The notes under the pieces: generated by a model
What the model saw: only the letters and a program-made list of their open reading frames with translations
Told to the model about the DNA's origin: nothing
Databases searched by the model: none
Shown: positions 9,447 through 19,185 of the stretch, piece after piece
How positions within the stretch are numbered: position 1 is the stretch's first letter
How the letters are laid out: the number at the start of each line of letters is the position of its first letter
Program-made: the position numbers and the translations under genes
Assembly (NCBI GenBank): GCA_964457545.1
Contig: CAYWEN010000004.1
Span: 62,001-126,000, forward strand
Length of the DNA stretch: 64,000 bases
From: JAGGTJ01 sp964457545
Lineage (GTDB): Bacteria > Desulfobacterota > DSM-4660 > Desulfatiglandales > Desulfatiglandaceae
Direction of reading: 5' to 3'

Positions 9447-10370
9447 TTATAAATGGATGCTGCTTAGTAGGATATAGCGCAGGGCAATGGTGAAAATGAC
9501 AATTCCAAGGATTAGTTTAATGATTGTGGAAGGTATCCATTTTTGGATATGTGCTCCCACATATATACCCGCCATACCACCCACACCGAACAGTATACCA
9601 AGCAGCCAGTCAGGGGATGCTGGTGCTTTTCCTGCTATTGACACAAAGGCATAAAACATGACAGCTATAACAGAGGTAATCCATGTGGAGAATAGGGCTG
9701 CTCCGGATACGATGTACACAGGGAGTTCCAGTACAGATATGCAAAACGGTGCCATAATAGCGCCTCCGCCTATGCCGTATGCCCCACCAATTATGCCTAC
9801 TGCAAGAGAGAGACAAAACACAAGGGGTGTAGAAAAAGAGTATGTTTTTTCTTCAAATACAATAGATGCATGCACAAGGCCTAAGGTCTCTTTTGTTATT
9901 TCTCTTGCCATGCCTGTTTTGGGTTTATGATTATCTTTGATATGGGCATTGTTTGTAATATCATTGTAAGCACTTTTAAGGGTTCTTGTTCCAAGATATA
10001 TCAGGACAAGGCCTGCAAAGAGACGAAAATGGGCAGGGTCAGGAAGATACACCATACGTATATAATACCCGAGAAATACACCGGGAAGGGATCCTGCAAC
10101 AATAATAAAAAAGAGGCTCCAGGAAAGGCGGTGTCTTTGGATATGGTGAAAGACCCCTGAAGGTATGGAGATTATATTGTATACAAAGTTGGTGGCGCTA
10201 ACTCCCGGAGAAGTATATCCCAGCACACTCATTTGAAACGGAAGAAGAATAAATGCCCCTGAAACACCGGCTGTAGAGGTAAGCATTGATACAATAAACA
10301 TGATTATGGGAGGCAGGAAGATATATGTTTCTACCCCTGAAACAGAAAAATGGCATATAAGATTTTCCAC
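9447..10370 (-). CDS. TauE/SafE family anion permease
   Basis: 307 residues with about eight hydrophobic helices arranged as two halves, each with the glycine-rich TauE motif (STAGVSGAFILLPFQ near residue 32 and GGAYGIGGGAIMAPF in the second half). The family exports or imports small sulfur-containing or organic anions such as sulfite, sulfoacetate or taurine-derived sulfite. The start is taken as the GTG at 10370 because the following GVETYIFLPP stretch is conserved in delta-group members as I recall them; there is no good ribosome binding site. The gene is 120 bases downstream of the EF-G gene. Substrate unknown; sulfite is attractive given the sulfite reductase encoded at 19186-19974. Confidence 0.8.
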   Translation of the reverse strand: MENLICHFSVSGVETYIFLPPIIMFIVSMLTSTAGVSGAFILLPFQMSVLGYTSPGVSATNFVYNIISIPSGVFHHIQRHRLSWSLFFIIVAGSLPGVFLGYYIRMVYLPDPAHFRLFAGLVLIYLGTRTLKSAYNDITNNAHIKDNHKPKTGMAREITKETLGLVHASIVFEEKTYSFSTPLVFCLSLAVGIIGGAYGIGGGAIMAPFCISVLELPVYIVSGAALFSTWITSVIAVMFYAFVSIAGKAPASPDWLLGILFGVGGMAGIYVGAHIQKWIPSTIIKLILGIVIFTIALRYILLSSIHL

Positions 10371-10490
10371 GGTATATTGGGTTTTGAGAGGTTTGTAAAA
10401 GATGAGGTTGTTTTAGCTTGTTTCCATACAGTGACCGGAAATCTGTTTCCGGATGGGCACTGGCTTGTTGCTGTTATAGGGTTTGATGTT

Positions 10491-12530
10491 TCAGACATTA
10501 TCATAGTGGTTAAACTGCATGGCAAATGTTGCTCGGCCCTGGGAAACAGATCTGAGTGCAGTTGAATACCCAAACATCTTTGAAAGGGGTACCAGCGCTG
10601 TTATTGTTTGAATATTGCCTTTTGCCAGTATTTGTTCGATTTTTCCCTGTCTTGCATTAAGATCGTTTATAATCTCACCCATGAACTGTTCAGGCAATGT
10701 TATCTCCACTCTCATTATGGGTTCAAGGAGTAGTGGCTCAGCCTTTTGACAGGCGTTTTTAAAGGCCATTGAAGATGCTATTTTAAAGGCCATGATGTCG
10801 GATTCTTCTCTCATATGTATATCGAGAAGTGTTGTTTCTATATTAATTACCGGGTAACCCATAATAATACCGCTTCTTTCAGCCTCTTGTATCCCCTCTC
10901 TTATGGCATCCAAAAACTCTTCCGGGACATCAGGTTTGTTGGCTTTGTTGATAAAGGTGTTGGCACTGCCTCGGGGCAGGGGGGTAATCATGATTTTTAC
11001 TCCTGCAAAATGCAGGGCGCCTCCTATCTCACGTTTGAAAATCTCTTCATGCTCCACGAGCCTTTTTATGGTTTCACGGTATACCACCTGGGGTTTGCCC
11101 CGGTTTGTTTCTACAAAGAATTCATGCTTTAGCCTGCTTGCAAGAATCTCGATATGCAGTTCCCCCATTCCGGAAATAATTGTCTGGCCGGTGTCATCGT
11201 CAATCCTGAATCTGAAAGTGGGATCTTCCTCTGCCAGTTTTGCAAGGGAATCAAGTAGCTTTTCCTGATCCTGAATCCGTTTGGCTTCCAGGGCGACATT
11301 GATAACAGGCTCGTTAAACCGAATAGGTTCTAATAAAACCGGATTGTTTTCATTGCAAAGCGTGTCTCCTGTAGTCGTTTGTTTGAGGCCCATGGATGCC
11401 ACAATATCTCCTGCGCTGGCCTGTTCTATTCGTTCCCTTTTATTGGAGTGCATTTTTAAAAGACGTGAAAATTTTTCCTTAACGCATTTTGCAGAATTGT
11501 AGACGGTATCTCCAACCTTTACTGTTCCCGAGTATATTCGCAGGTATGTTGTTTTTCTTCCTGCATCCATGGCAACCTTAAAGGCGAGTGCAGCAAGATC
11601 TCCTTTCGGATCTGCCGGGAAGGCCTTTTTGTTGTCTGTGTCCGGAATGGTTCCAACTATGGGTGGAACATCAACAGGTGAAGGCAAGAAATCCACGATG
11701 CTGTCCAGCAGGGGCTGTATACCTTTGTTTTTTAATGCAGAACCACACAGGACAGGAACGAGATCAGAGTTTATTGTTGCGGAACGGATGGCCTGTTTTA
11801 ATTCGTTGACATCTATTTCTTTGTCGGCCAGATATTTTTCCATAATGGCATCATCTCTTTCTGCTATTGTTTCAAGAAGCATCTCCCTGTATTGGTGCGC
11901 CTTTTCTTCCAGTTCAGCGGGTATGGGAAGTTTTGTATATTTGGCGCCCATAGATTTTTCGTCCCATACAAGCACCTTCATATTTAATATATCTATTATG
12001 CCCTTGAAATTGTTTTCTGCGCCCCAGGGAAGCTGAAGTACAAGGGGATGTGCGCCAAGACGGTTTTTTATCATCTCTACGACCATGTAAAAGTCAGCGC
12101 CAATACGGTCCATTTTATTGACAAAGGCGATTTTGGGAACATTGTAATTGTTTGCCTGGTGCCATACGGTTTCGGATTGAGGTTCAACGCCTCCAACGGC
12201 ACAAAACACGCCGATTGCTCCGTCAAGCACCCTGAGAGAGCGTTCTACCTCCACAGTAAAATCTACATGGCCAGGGGTGTCAATTATATTGATATTATGA
12301 TTCTGCCATTTACAGGTGGTTACTGCGGATGTAATGGTAATGCCTCGTTCCTTTTCGTCAGGCATCCAGTCCATTGTGGCCTCGCCATTATGGACCTCAC
12401 CTATTTTGTGGACACGCCCTGTATAATAAAGGATACGTTCTGTAACTGTGGTTTTCCCCGCATCTATGTGTGCTATGATGCCTATGTTACGTATCTTTGC
12501 CAGTTTTTTATTCAGTGCCGTTGATGCCAT
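10491..12530 (-). CDS. Translation elongation factor G (paralogue outside an str operon)
   Basis: 679 residues from the ATG at 12530. All GTPase motifs are present: AHIDAGKTT (G1), RGIT (G2), DTPGHVDF (G3), NKMD (G4), followed by domains II to V; the domain IV tip reads GIIMGYPVIN. EF-G drives GTP-dependent translocation on the ribosome, and some paralogues act in ribosome recycling. The gene stands alone, with no rpsL, rpsG or tuf neighbour, and resembles the EF-G pair typical of spirochaetes, planctomycetes and delta-group bacteria (spdEFG1/2) from memory of these sequences. Which member it is cannot be decided by eye. Confidence 0.88.
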   Translation of the reverse strand: MASTALNKKLAKIRNIGIIAHIDAGKTTVTERILYYTGRVHKIGEVHNGEATMDWMPDEKERGITITSAVTTCKWQNHNINIIDTPGHVDFTVEVERSLRVLDGAIGVFCAVGGVEPQSETVWHQANNYNVPKIAFVNKMDRIGADFYMVVEMIKNRLGAHPLVLQLPWGAENNFKGIIDILNMKVLVWDEKSMGAKYTKLPIPAELEEKAHQYREMLLETIAERDDAIMEKYLADKEIDVNELKQAIRSATINSDLVPVLCGSALKNKGIQPLLDSIVDFLPSPVDVPPIVGTIPDTDNKKAFPADPKGDLAALAFKVAMDAGRKTTYLRIYSGTVKVGDTVYNSAKCVKEKFSRLLKMHSNKRERIEQASAGDIVASMGLKQTTTGDTLCNENNPVLLEPIRFNEPVINVALEAKRIQDQEKLLDSLAKLAEEDPTFRFRIDDDTGQTIISGMGELHIEILASRLKHEFFVETNRGKPQVVYRETIKRLVEHEEIFKREIGGALHFAGVKIMITPLPRGSANTFINKANKPDVPEEFLDAIREGIQEAERSGIIMGYPVINIETTLLDIHMREESDIMAFKIASSMAFKNACQKAEPLLLEPIMRVEITLPEQFMGEIINDLNARQGKIEQILAKGNIQTITALVPLSKMFGYSTALRSVSQGRATFAMQFNHYDNV

Positions 12531-12877
12531 CTTGCTGTTGAGTTGTCCTCTATAACAGATCAATAACCTCTACGAAAACAAGTAGTTATTAATCTGCTAT
12601 CCTTTTTTCATATTAGCATTGACCTGACTGTTTGTTTACAGTATCTGTACTGCCTGGCGGGGTTGTTTGTCTTTGCCGGAACATGGCAGATAATGAAATC
12701 ATAAGAGCCCCGCTCTTTATTGAGTTGCTCTAAAGGCAGTTTGCTTACGAATGGAAACTAAGCCATAAAACAGATTATGTCAATAGCCTCAAAATTTTGC
12801 TGTTGGTTTTGTGTTGGATGATACTGTGTATGTTTTTGTTTTAATGGGGTACCTTGTTGTTCGTTTTTGATATTTTA
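12531..12877. other. Intergenic region upstream of EF-G
   Basis: Roughly 350 bases with no convincing ORF, tRNA or known riboswitch. It should hold the EF-G promoter on the minus strand, but no clear -35/-10 pair was found. Confidence 0.4.
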
Positions 12878-13960
12878 TTATAAGCCTTGCATCCTGTACA
12901 AAATGAAATATAGGGCAATAGACAGGAAGAATGCCGCATAGCCCAGAACAAGGAATTTACCGATGAACAATGCTATATTATTTTTATTTTCATGGGTTAT
13001 ATAAATCTTGTATGCGATAAGGTTAGCAAATGAGCCAAAAAGACTGCCAAATCCCCCAACGTTCGTTCCCCAGAGCAATGCTTTCCAATTCGAGGTGAAT
13101 TTTGCAAACAGCATGGTTGCCGGAACATTGCTCATGATTTGGCTTGCCAGGGCGGAAAACACAAAAATATGCCCTGCATTACCCATTTCAGATTTCAGCA
13201 GTACGCTCAGATTTCCAGCAAACCCGAAAAAGAAGAAAAAACTGAACAGAAGAGAATAATCAATCCGGAGTGTTTTTCGGTCAAATAATAATGCAAAAAT
13301 AATTACCATCAATCCTGTCAGAATCGGAAGGAGATGAATCACAGTCAGAAGAAGTATGACGAGCATTATTCCATAAAAATAGGCAAATTTATCCACAGGT
13401 TGTGATACTGCAACAATATTCAGCTCATTATTTGTTTTAATGAATAATGCCGAAACAGTCAGAAGGAACAGAAATGTTATCGAGAACGGGGCAATTGTTG
13501 TCAAAAATTCTGTGGGGTGCAATCCATAAAACCAGTAGATGTAAAGATTTTGCGGATTGCCGAATGGTGTAAGGGCAGAACCCGCATTGGCTGCTAAGGC
13601 TTCCATGATGACCAGAATATCCTTCCTGGTTATGTTGAGAACAAGGGTTAGGGGCACAATCACTATCAAGGCAACATCATTTGTTATTACCATAGATAAG
13701 AAAAATGTGGTTATCACTAATTTTAATGGTATGGCCTTTCCCTGTTCTATTGTTTGGGTTACCTTTAATATAAAACCACTACGCTTAAGGCCGTTAACGG
13801 TAACAAACAGTGCAAGCAGGATAAATAACACCTGCAATTCCTGAATCGAATAGTGTGGAGTATGTTTGGCATATATTGATGTCAGCAACAAGCCGACCCC
13901 GGAGGATATGAGCAGCCATTCTTTCAGTATAAAATCAATTAATGAACTCTGGTTTTTCAA
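12878..13960 (-). CDS. SLC13/ArsB-like anion permease
   Basis: 360 residues, almost entirely hydrophobic, about ten helices. It contains two related signatures of the ion-transporter superfamily: TNDVALIVIVPL and NAGSALTPFGNPQNLYIYW in the first half, and MSNVPATMLF with TNVGGFGSLFGSFANLI in the second. Relatives move dicarboxylates, sulfate or arsenite in a Na+- or H+-coupled manner. It is shorter than classical SLC13 proteins (450-500 residues). It lies just upstream of the opp-type cluster but is not part of that transporter. Substrate unknown. Confidence 0.78.
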   Translation of the reverse strand: MKNQSSLIDFILKEWLLISSGVGLLLTSIYAKHTPHYSIQELQVLFILLALFVTVNGLKRSGFILKVTQTIEQGKAIPLKLVITTFFLSMVITNDVALIVIVPLTLVLNITRKDILVIMEALAANAGSALTPFGNPQNLYIYWFYGLHPTEFLTTIAPFSITFLFLLTVSALFIKTNNELNIVAVSQPVDKFAYFYGIMLVILLLTVIHLLPILTGLMVIIFALLFDRKTLRIDYSLLFSFFFFFGFAGNLSVLLKSEMGNAGHIFVFSALASQIMSNVPATMLFAKFTSNWKALLWGTNVGGFGSLFGSFANLIAYKIYITHENKNNIALFIGKFLVLGYAAFFLSIALYFILYRMQGL

Positions 13961-13989
13961 TGAATCTCCTGACTGAATCTATAAGAACT

Positions 13990-14964
13990 TTAGATGACCT
14001 TCCAGCATCTTACAAGGTGATTATCATCAGCTTTGTACAGGGGAATGTCCTCTGTAATGCATCTGTCTTCTGCTATGGAACATCTTGGTTGAAACCTGCA
14101 GCCGGGGGATGAATCCGGAGAGATAGCAGGATCGCCTTTGAGCTGATATGAGATGATGCGTTTTCCGGGTCTTGGTTCAGGAATGGCCGATAACAGGGCC
14201 TGGGTGTAGGGATGAAGGGGGTTTTCAAAAAGTTTTTCAGCAGAACAGACCTCCATAATGCGGCCAAGATACATTATTGCTATATTATCGCTCATATAAC
14301 CGACAACATTAAGATCGTGTGATATGAACAGGTAACTCAAATCAAGATCGGCCTGAAGATCTTTCAGCAGGTTTATTATCTGTGCCTGTATGGATACATC
14401 AAGGGCTGAAACCGGCTCATCACATACAATAACAGACGGATTCACACTCAATGCCCTTGCGATTCCTATTCGCTGACGTTGTCCTCCGCTGAACTCATGA
14501 GGATACCGGTCTTTCATACCTTGAGATATACCGACCATATCGAGAAGCTCACAAACACGTTTTATTCTTTTACGCCTGTTCAAGCCAAGAATACGCAGGC
14601 CTTCTTCTACCGTCTGTCCAATAGTCATACGAGGATTCAACGATCCAAATGGATCCTGAAATACTATCTGTATCTCCTTTCTTACAGATTTCAGGTCTTT
14701 TTCCGCAAGTCTGGCAATATCCCTGTTCCTGTAAAAGATCTCTCCCTTGTCAGCTTGTATAAGTCTGAGCAAGACAAGGGCAAGGGTAGATTTGCCACAT
14801 CCGCTTTCTCCTGCAAGGCCAAGTGTCCTTCCTTGCTCTATTTCAAGGTCAACACCATCAATGGCCTTTACCCATCCGTTAACCCTGTTAAAGAAGCCTC
14901 TTCTGACAGGAAAATATTTAACAAGCCCTTTTGTTCTGAGGATAATGTCCGGTCTGTCATCCAT
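13990..14964 (-). CDS. oppF: Oligopeptide/dipeptide ABC transporter ATPase, OppF type
   Basis: 324 residues from the ATG at 14964; a TTG seven codons upstream is possible but has no ribosome binding site. Walker A GESGCGKST, Q-loop QDPFGSLNPRM, signature SGGQRQRIGIARAL, Walker B VIVCDEPVSALD and the H-loop in FISHDLN are intact. The C-terminal oligopeptide-type extension with spaced cysteines (GCRFQPRCSIAEDRC) is typical of OppD/OppF. It is the last gene of an oppB-C-D-F set transcribed leftward. The imported substrate could be peptides or nickel-type complexes; without the binding protein it cannot be assigned. Confidence 0.88.
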   Translation of the reverse strand: MDDRPDIILRTKGLVKYFPVRRGFFNRVNGWVKAIDGVDLEIEQGRTLGLAGESGCGKSTLALVLLRLIQADKGEIFYRNRDIARLAEKDLKSVRKEIQIVFQDPFGSLNPRMTIGQTVEEGLRILGLNRRKRIKRVCELLDMVGISQGMKDRYPHEFSGGQRQRIGIARALSVNPSVIVCDEPVSALDVSIQAQIINLLKDLQADLDLSYLFISHDLNVVGYMSDNIAIMYLGRIMEVCSAEKLFENPLHPYTQALLSAIPEPRPGKRIISYQLKGDPAISPDSSPGCRFQPRCSIAEDRCITEDIPLYKADDNHLVRCWKVI

Positions 14965-15161
14965 GTCTTTAACGGGTTTGCCCAACTGTTTTATGATTTG
15001 TCATAGGTTAGATTTGCAAAGGGCTGTTTTTTTATGCGCCCTGTGGTGCCTTTCTTCCAGCCATGCAGGCCGGGCACCCGGATCTGTGAAGCAAGGTTTT
15101 TCAATATCCTTCCATTATTTGTTTGTTGATCTGGCATTAGACACATTTTATGTGTTGACAG

Positions 15162-16139
15162 TTACAGTGCAAGGTGGCACCTGACAAGATGTCCATTGCC
15201 GCAACTGTACATTTTATCAGGGAAATAAACGGCACATCTTTCCATGGAATCAGGACATCTTGGATGAAAGGGACAGCCTTTTGGTTTGTCAGAGGGATCA
15301 GGGACCATTCCGGGAATACTGTAGAGCCTTTTTCCTCTTTGAGACCGGTGAGGAAGAGAGGCAAGAAGGCCTTTTGTATAGGGATGAACAGGGGCGTTAA
15401 ATATATCGGTTACACTGCCCTGTTCCATCACAGTGCCTGCATACATCACATAAACCCTGTCCGCCACATTGGCTACTACTCCGAGATCATGGCTGATATA
15501 CAGTATGGACATGCCCCGCTGTTTTTGGATTGTACTAAAAAGATTCAGTATCTGGGCCTGAATGGTTACATCAAGGGCAGTTGTAGGTTCATCTGCAATA
15601 ATAATGGCCGGATCACAGGAAAGGGCCATGGCTATCATAACTCTCTGCCTTTGTCCGCCACTCAGCTGATGAGGATAGTCTGACATCTTCTGTTCAGGTG
15701 ACGGGATGCCAACAGCCCTTAGCAGATCCACGCATCTTTTATCAAGCTCTTCTTTATCTGGATTGTTGTGAATCTTAATGGCTTCCTTGATCTGATAACC
15801 GATAGTAAAAACAGGATTGAGAGAGGAGAGAGGTTCCTGAAACACCATGGTAATATGTCTGCCTCTGACAGATCTCATATCTTCCTCGTCCAGACCGAGC
15901 AGGTCCTGTCCTCTGAAAATTATTTTTCCCTCCGGTATCATGGCTGGAGGTGCATGAACAAGACCAAGAATGGAAAGAGCTGTAACCGTTTTTCCGCATC
16001 CAGACTCTCCTACAATACAGACAGTTTCCCCGCTTCTGACGTCAAAGGTTACGCCATCTACAGCACGGGCAAGCCTGCCCTTTCTTGAAGGGAAAAACAC
16101 CTTCAGGTTTTCTACTGAAAGAAGGGGAGGAGAGCTCAT
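15162..16139 (-). CDS. oppD: Oligopeptide/dipeptide ABC transporter ATPase, OppD type
   Basis: 325 residues. Walker A GESGCGKTVTA with Val after the Thr is characteristic of the OppD/DppD branch; signature LSGGQRQRVMIAMAL, Walker B IIADEPTTALD and the cysteine-bearing C-terminal motif (GCPFHPRCPDSMERC) are present. The start codon overlaps the oppC stop by four bases (ATGA at 16136-16139), so the two are translationally coupled. A 177-base gap separates it from oppF. Confidence 0.88.
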   Translation of the reverse strand: MSSPPLLSVENLKVFFPSRKGRLARAVDGVTFDVRSGETVCIVGESGCGKTVTALSILGLVHAPPAMIPEGKIIFRGQDLLGLDEEDMRSVRGRHITMVFQEPLSSLNPVFTIGYQIKEAIKIHNNPDKEELDKRCVDLLRAVGIPSPEQKMSDYPHQLSGGQRQRVMIAMALSCDPAIIIADEPTTALDVTIQAQILNLFSTIQKQRGMSILYISHDLGVVANVADRVYVMYAGTVMEQGSVTDIFNAPVHPYTKGLLASLPHRSQRGKRLYSIPGMVPDPSDKPKGCPFHPRCPDSMERCAVYFPDKMYSCGNGHLVRCHLAL

Positions 16140-17092
16140 CTGTCCTCCCTCAACTTGGGATTCAACATGTCTCTTAAACCCTCGCCAAACAGGTTAAAGG
16201 CAAGTACTACAATGAGAATGAAAAAACCGGGTATGTATGTAAGCCATGGAGCATCAAATATAAAATTCTTGCCATCCGACAGTATGTTTCCCCATGTGGC
16301 ATGCGGGGGAGGCACGCCAAACCCCAGAAAACTAAGCCCTGCTTCAGTCAGAATGGCAGAAGCTATTCCTATGGTTGCGGAAACCAGCACAGGCCCGAGG
16401 GCATTTGGCATCATATGCCGGAATATTATTCTGAGATTTCCAAGGCCAAGGGCACGGGCAGCCTTGACAAAATCCTGTTCCCTCAAGGATAGAAATTCGG
16501 CTCTGACAAACCTTGTTGTTCCCATCCAGCTTGTAAGTCCAATAACTATCATAACATTATACATGCTTGCAGGTAAAAGGGCCACTACAGTAAGAATAAG
16601 AAAAAAGCTTGGAAAACACAGCATAATGTCAACAAGGCGCATGATCAGGGTGTCAACCCAGAGCATACGTCCCTGACCAAAATAACCGGCTATCCCGCCC
16701 ATAAAAATTCCTACAATAACCGATATGCCAACAGCAACAAATCCCACTGTCAATGATACCCATGCTCCCTGCAGCATCCGTGCAAAAATATCTCTGCCAA
16801 GGTTGTCTGTTCCAAATATATATATCCCCATTGGCGGAATTTCATCAGGCTGGAGAATATTGACATTTGCCCTGGAAAAAGGAGGCCTCAGTTTTTCCTG
16901 GAGTCTTATGTGGGCAGGGTCAAACACAGGACTACGTCCTGATGTCAGAACAAGCCCAGACAATGCAATAAAAAGAAAGATAAAAAATACAATAAACCCT
17001 GAAAAGGCAAGGCGGTTTTCTCTTAACAGCCTGACAAAACGCACAAGCCGTTTTTTTGTTTTACTTTTTTTATATATGATATCAGCAAACAT
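16136..17092 (-). CDS. oppC: ABC transporter permease, OppC/DppC type
   Basis: 318 residues from the ATG at 17092; an in-frame TTG 16 codons earlier is the alternative and neither has a strong ribosome binding site. A short cytoplasmic N-terminus leads into one helix (LAFSGFIVFFIFLFIALSGL), a periplasmic loop carrying FGTDNLGRDIFARML, then five further helices. The EAA loop that contacts the ATPases reads FVKAARALGLGNLRIIFRHMMPNALGPV. Members form the inner-membrane channel with OppB. Confidence 0.87.
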   Translation of the reverse strand: MFADIIYKKSKTKKRLVRFVRLLRENRLAFSGFIVFFIFLFIALSGLVLTSGRSPVFDPAHIRLQEKLRPPFSRANVNILQPDEIPPMGIYIFGTDNLGRDIFARMLQGAWVSLTVGFVAVGISVIVGIFMGGIAGYFGQGRMLWVDTLIMRLVDIMLCFPSFFLILTVVALLPASMYNVMIVIGLTSWMGTTRFVRAEFLSLREQDFVKAARALGLGNLRIIFRHMMPNALGPVLVSATIGIASAILTEAGLSFLGFGVPPPHATWGNILSDGKNFIFDAPWLTYIPGFFILIVVLAFNLFGEGLRDMLNPKLREDR

Positions 17093-17227
17093 ATCTGTTT
17101 TTACAAGAGTTGTTTTTGCCTGAAAAGAACACACGGACAATTACAGAACAATAACATAGCGATCTTAGTTGTTAAGACAGGCAGATCGTGTCTGACAAAC
17201 CGTATTAGGATACCTTTGCAGGATATT

Positions 17228-18190
17228 TTATTGTAACCGGATTCTTGGATCGGCTACAAGATAAAGGAGATCTGATATAAAAGTGCCTACAAGAACAAGC
17301 ACTGCGGAAATAAAATTTACGGTGAGGATGACAGGATAATCACGTGCAAGTATGGCATCATAAGCCATCCTCCCCATACCTGGCCAGGAGAAAATGGATT
17401 CAATGATTACAGAGCCGCCTATAAGGCCCGGAAGGATCAGGCCGAACATGGTAACAAAAGGAAGCATGGCATTTCTCAACGCATGTTTGTAGTGCACTTC
17501 ATCGGGAGGCAGTCCCTTGGCAATGGCGGTTCTTATATAGTCTTGTTCCTCCACTTCTATCATCTCGCTTCTTACATACCTTGAAAGTACGGCTATACCG
17601 CCGGTCGCACCAAGCACGGAAGGGATCAGCATATGCCATATACGGTCCATTATGTAATGCAGCCTGGATATACCGGATATGCCAAATGTCTCCATGCCGA
17701 TGACTGGCACATGGAGATGTGTTACCACAAGGATAATAAGCACATAGGCAAAGAAAAAACCGGGAATGGATATCAGCAGATAGGAAATAAAGGTGGTAAT
17801 ACGGTCAAATTTGCTGCCACGTGATATGGCGGCATGGATACCAACAGGAAAAGAGAATGTCCATGTCAGGACTGTTCCCAGCAAAAACAGCGGAAAACTG
17901 TTCAAAAACCTTGTCCATATTTTTTTGAGTACAGGCTGACCATCCTTCCACGAAACAGTCTTTCCTGTAAAAAGGTCATGGTAGAATATAGCGTACTGGA
18001 CATACAGGGGTTTATCAAGATGAAACTGTTTGCGGAAACGTTTCAGCATTACAGGGGTAAATTTGGGATTGAGGGGGTTTACCTGGCTGGGTTTGCCGGG
18101 TGCAAGGTGGATTATCAAAAAAGAGACCACAGATACCAGAAAAAGGGTAATGGTCTTTTGTACAAAACTGCGTCCTATAAAAGATAACAT
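17228..18190 (-). CDS. oppB: ABC transporter permease, OppB/DppB type
   Basis: 320 residues, six predicted helices, N-terminal TM followed by the family motif HLAPGKP and a long periplasmic segment. EAA loop: YIRTAIAKGLPPDEVHYKHALRNAMLP. AGGA lies seven bases before the ATG. First gene of the leftward oppB-C-D-F set; no substrate-binding protein gene is found on either side, so that component is encoded elsewhere or lost. A partial R1 repeat (18261-18307) lies in the 120 bases upstream. Confidence 0.87.
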   Translation of the reverse strand: MLSFIGRSFVQKTITLFLVSVVSFLIIHLAPGKPSQVNPLNPKFTPVMLKRFRKQFHLDKPLYVQYAIFYHDLFTGKTVSWKDGQPVLKKIWTRFLNSFPLFLLGTVLTWTFSFPVGIHAAISRGSKFDRITTFISYLLISIPGFFFAYVLIILVVTHLHVPVIGMETFGISGISRLHYIMDRIWHMLIPSVLGATGGIAVLSRYVRSEMIEVEEQDYIRTAIAKGLPPDEVHYKHALRNAMLPFVTMFGLILPGLIGGSVIIESIFSWPGMGRMAYDAILARDYPVILTVNFISAVLVLVGTFISDLLYLVADPRIRLQ

Positions 18191-18260
18191 CTGTTTTCCT
18201 AAGAGCAGCCCTTTTTCAGAGGGTCTGTGTTTGGGTTCAACTCAATTAGGGGGTTTGTAT

Positions 18261-18307
18261 TCATAGATGGGGTTTTTGCACGATCCTGGTGTAAGTCTGC
18301 GGGATTG
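18261..18307 (+). repeat. R1 repeat, left-end fragment
   Basis: The 47 bases starting TCATAGATGGGGTTTTTGCA and ending in TCTGCGGGATTG match the first third of the full R1 copies at 54043 and 57078. It ends three bases before the trmJ stop codon and lies upstream of oppB. Confidence 0.65.
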
Positions 18308-18309
18308 TT

Positions 18310-19056
18310 TTATATGTTCGAATCATCCTTTAATGGAGCCGAAGCATTTGACTTGTCCGTATACCAGTCAATTTGTCTGCATATACCCCTTATGATACGA
18401 ACTTCCTTTGCCCGCAACGGGAGTCTGGAAAAAAAGCGTCGGATATTAAGCAGCCAGTGCTCAGGATTTTGTGGGTTAAGAAACCCGATTTTTGCAAGCA
18501 CCTCTTCGAGATGTTTATACATTCCTTCCAGCTCGAAACTGTTTGCCAGACGGGGTACAGGGGGTACAGGAATATCCTTTTGTGCCTTGAATATCTCGTA
18601 ACATATTATCATAACTGCCTGGGCAAGATTGAGGGATGAAAAACCGCCGGTTGGAATTGTAACAATAGTGTGGCAATGTTTAAGATGTTCGTTGGAAAGT
18701 CCGCAGTCCTCCGGTCCAAACAAAATTGCTGTCCTGTTTTTCCGGGATATGGAAATCAGGTTGGAAGCAAAACGATCCGGACATGTTATGGCAGGCCGCA
18801 TAGCACCGGTACGTGCTGTTGTTCCTGCAATGTATTCATATTTTCCCAAGGCATCGCCAAGCTTTTCAAAGACCTCCATTCTTTCGAGAATTTTTACAGA
18901 ATGGCCGGTGGCTGTCCTGTGTGCCCTGTTTTGATCATAGTTTTCCGGTGACACCAAAACAAGATGGGAAAGCCCCATATTACACATTGCACGTGCAACA
19001 GAGCCAATATTTTCCGGAATCTGGGGGCGGACCAAAACAATTGCAATATTTTCCAT
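18310..19056 (-). CDS. trmJ: tRNA/rRNA 2'-O-methyltransferase, TrmJ type (SpoU family)
   Basis: 248 residues from the ATG at 19056, which begins with the conserved MENIAIVLVRPQIPENIGSVARAM; upstream ATGs at 19074 and 19104 add non-conserved residues. The trefoil-knot SPOUT motifs are ILFGPEDCGLSNEHL and IPTGGFSSLNLAQAV. The C-terminal extension (residues about 165-245) matches TrmJ, which methylates the ribose of tRNA position 32. It is the first gene of a possible unit with oppB, but the R1 fragment between them argues against tight coupling. Confidence 0.85.
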   Translation of the reverse strand: MENIAIVLVRPQIPENIGSVARAMCNMGLSHLVLVSPENYDQNRAHRTATGHSVKILERMEVFEKLGDALGKYEYIAGTTARTGAMRPAITCPDRFASNLISISRKNRTAILFGPEDCGLSNEHLKHCHTIVTIPTGGFSSLNLAQAVMIICYEIFKAQKDIPVPPVPRLANSFELEGMYKHLEEVLAKIGFLNPQNPEHWLLNIRRFFSRLPLRAKEVRIIRGICRQIDWYTDKSNASAPLKDDSNI

Positions 19057-19185
19057 TTTAATTCTAAGGGACATTACGGTCACTGAAAAGGTATACGAAG
19101 ACATTTCGCAAGACGTTCAGTCTTGTTTCAGCGTAAGGGGGAGCACAGGATATCATATGGTTTTCAGGAGACAGGAGCAGGGCTT

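Noticed and set aside
12531..12877. Riboswitch upstream of EF-G
   Set aside because: No match to a known riboswitch core was seen by eye.
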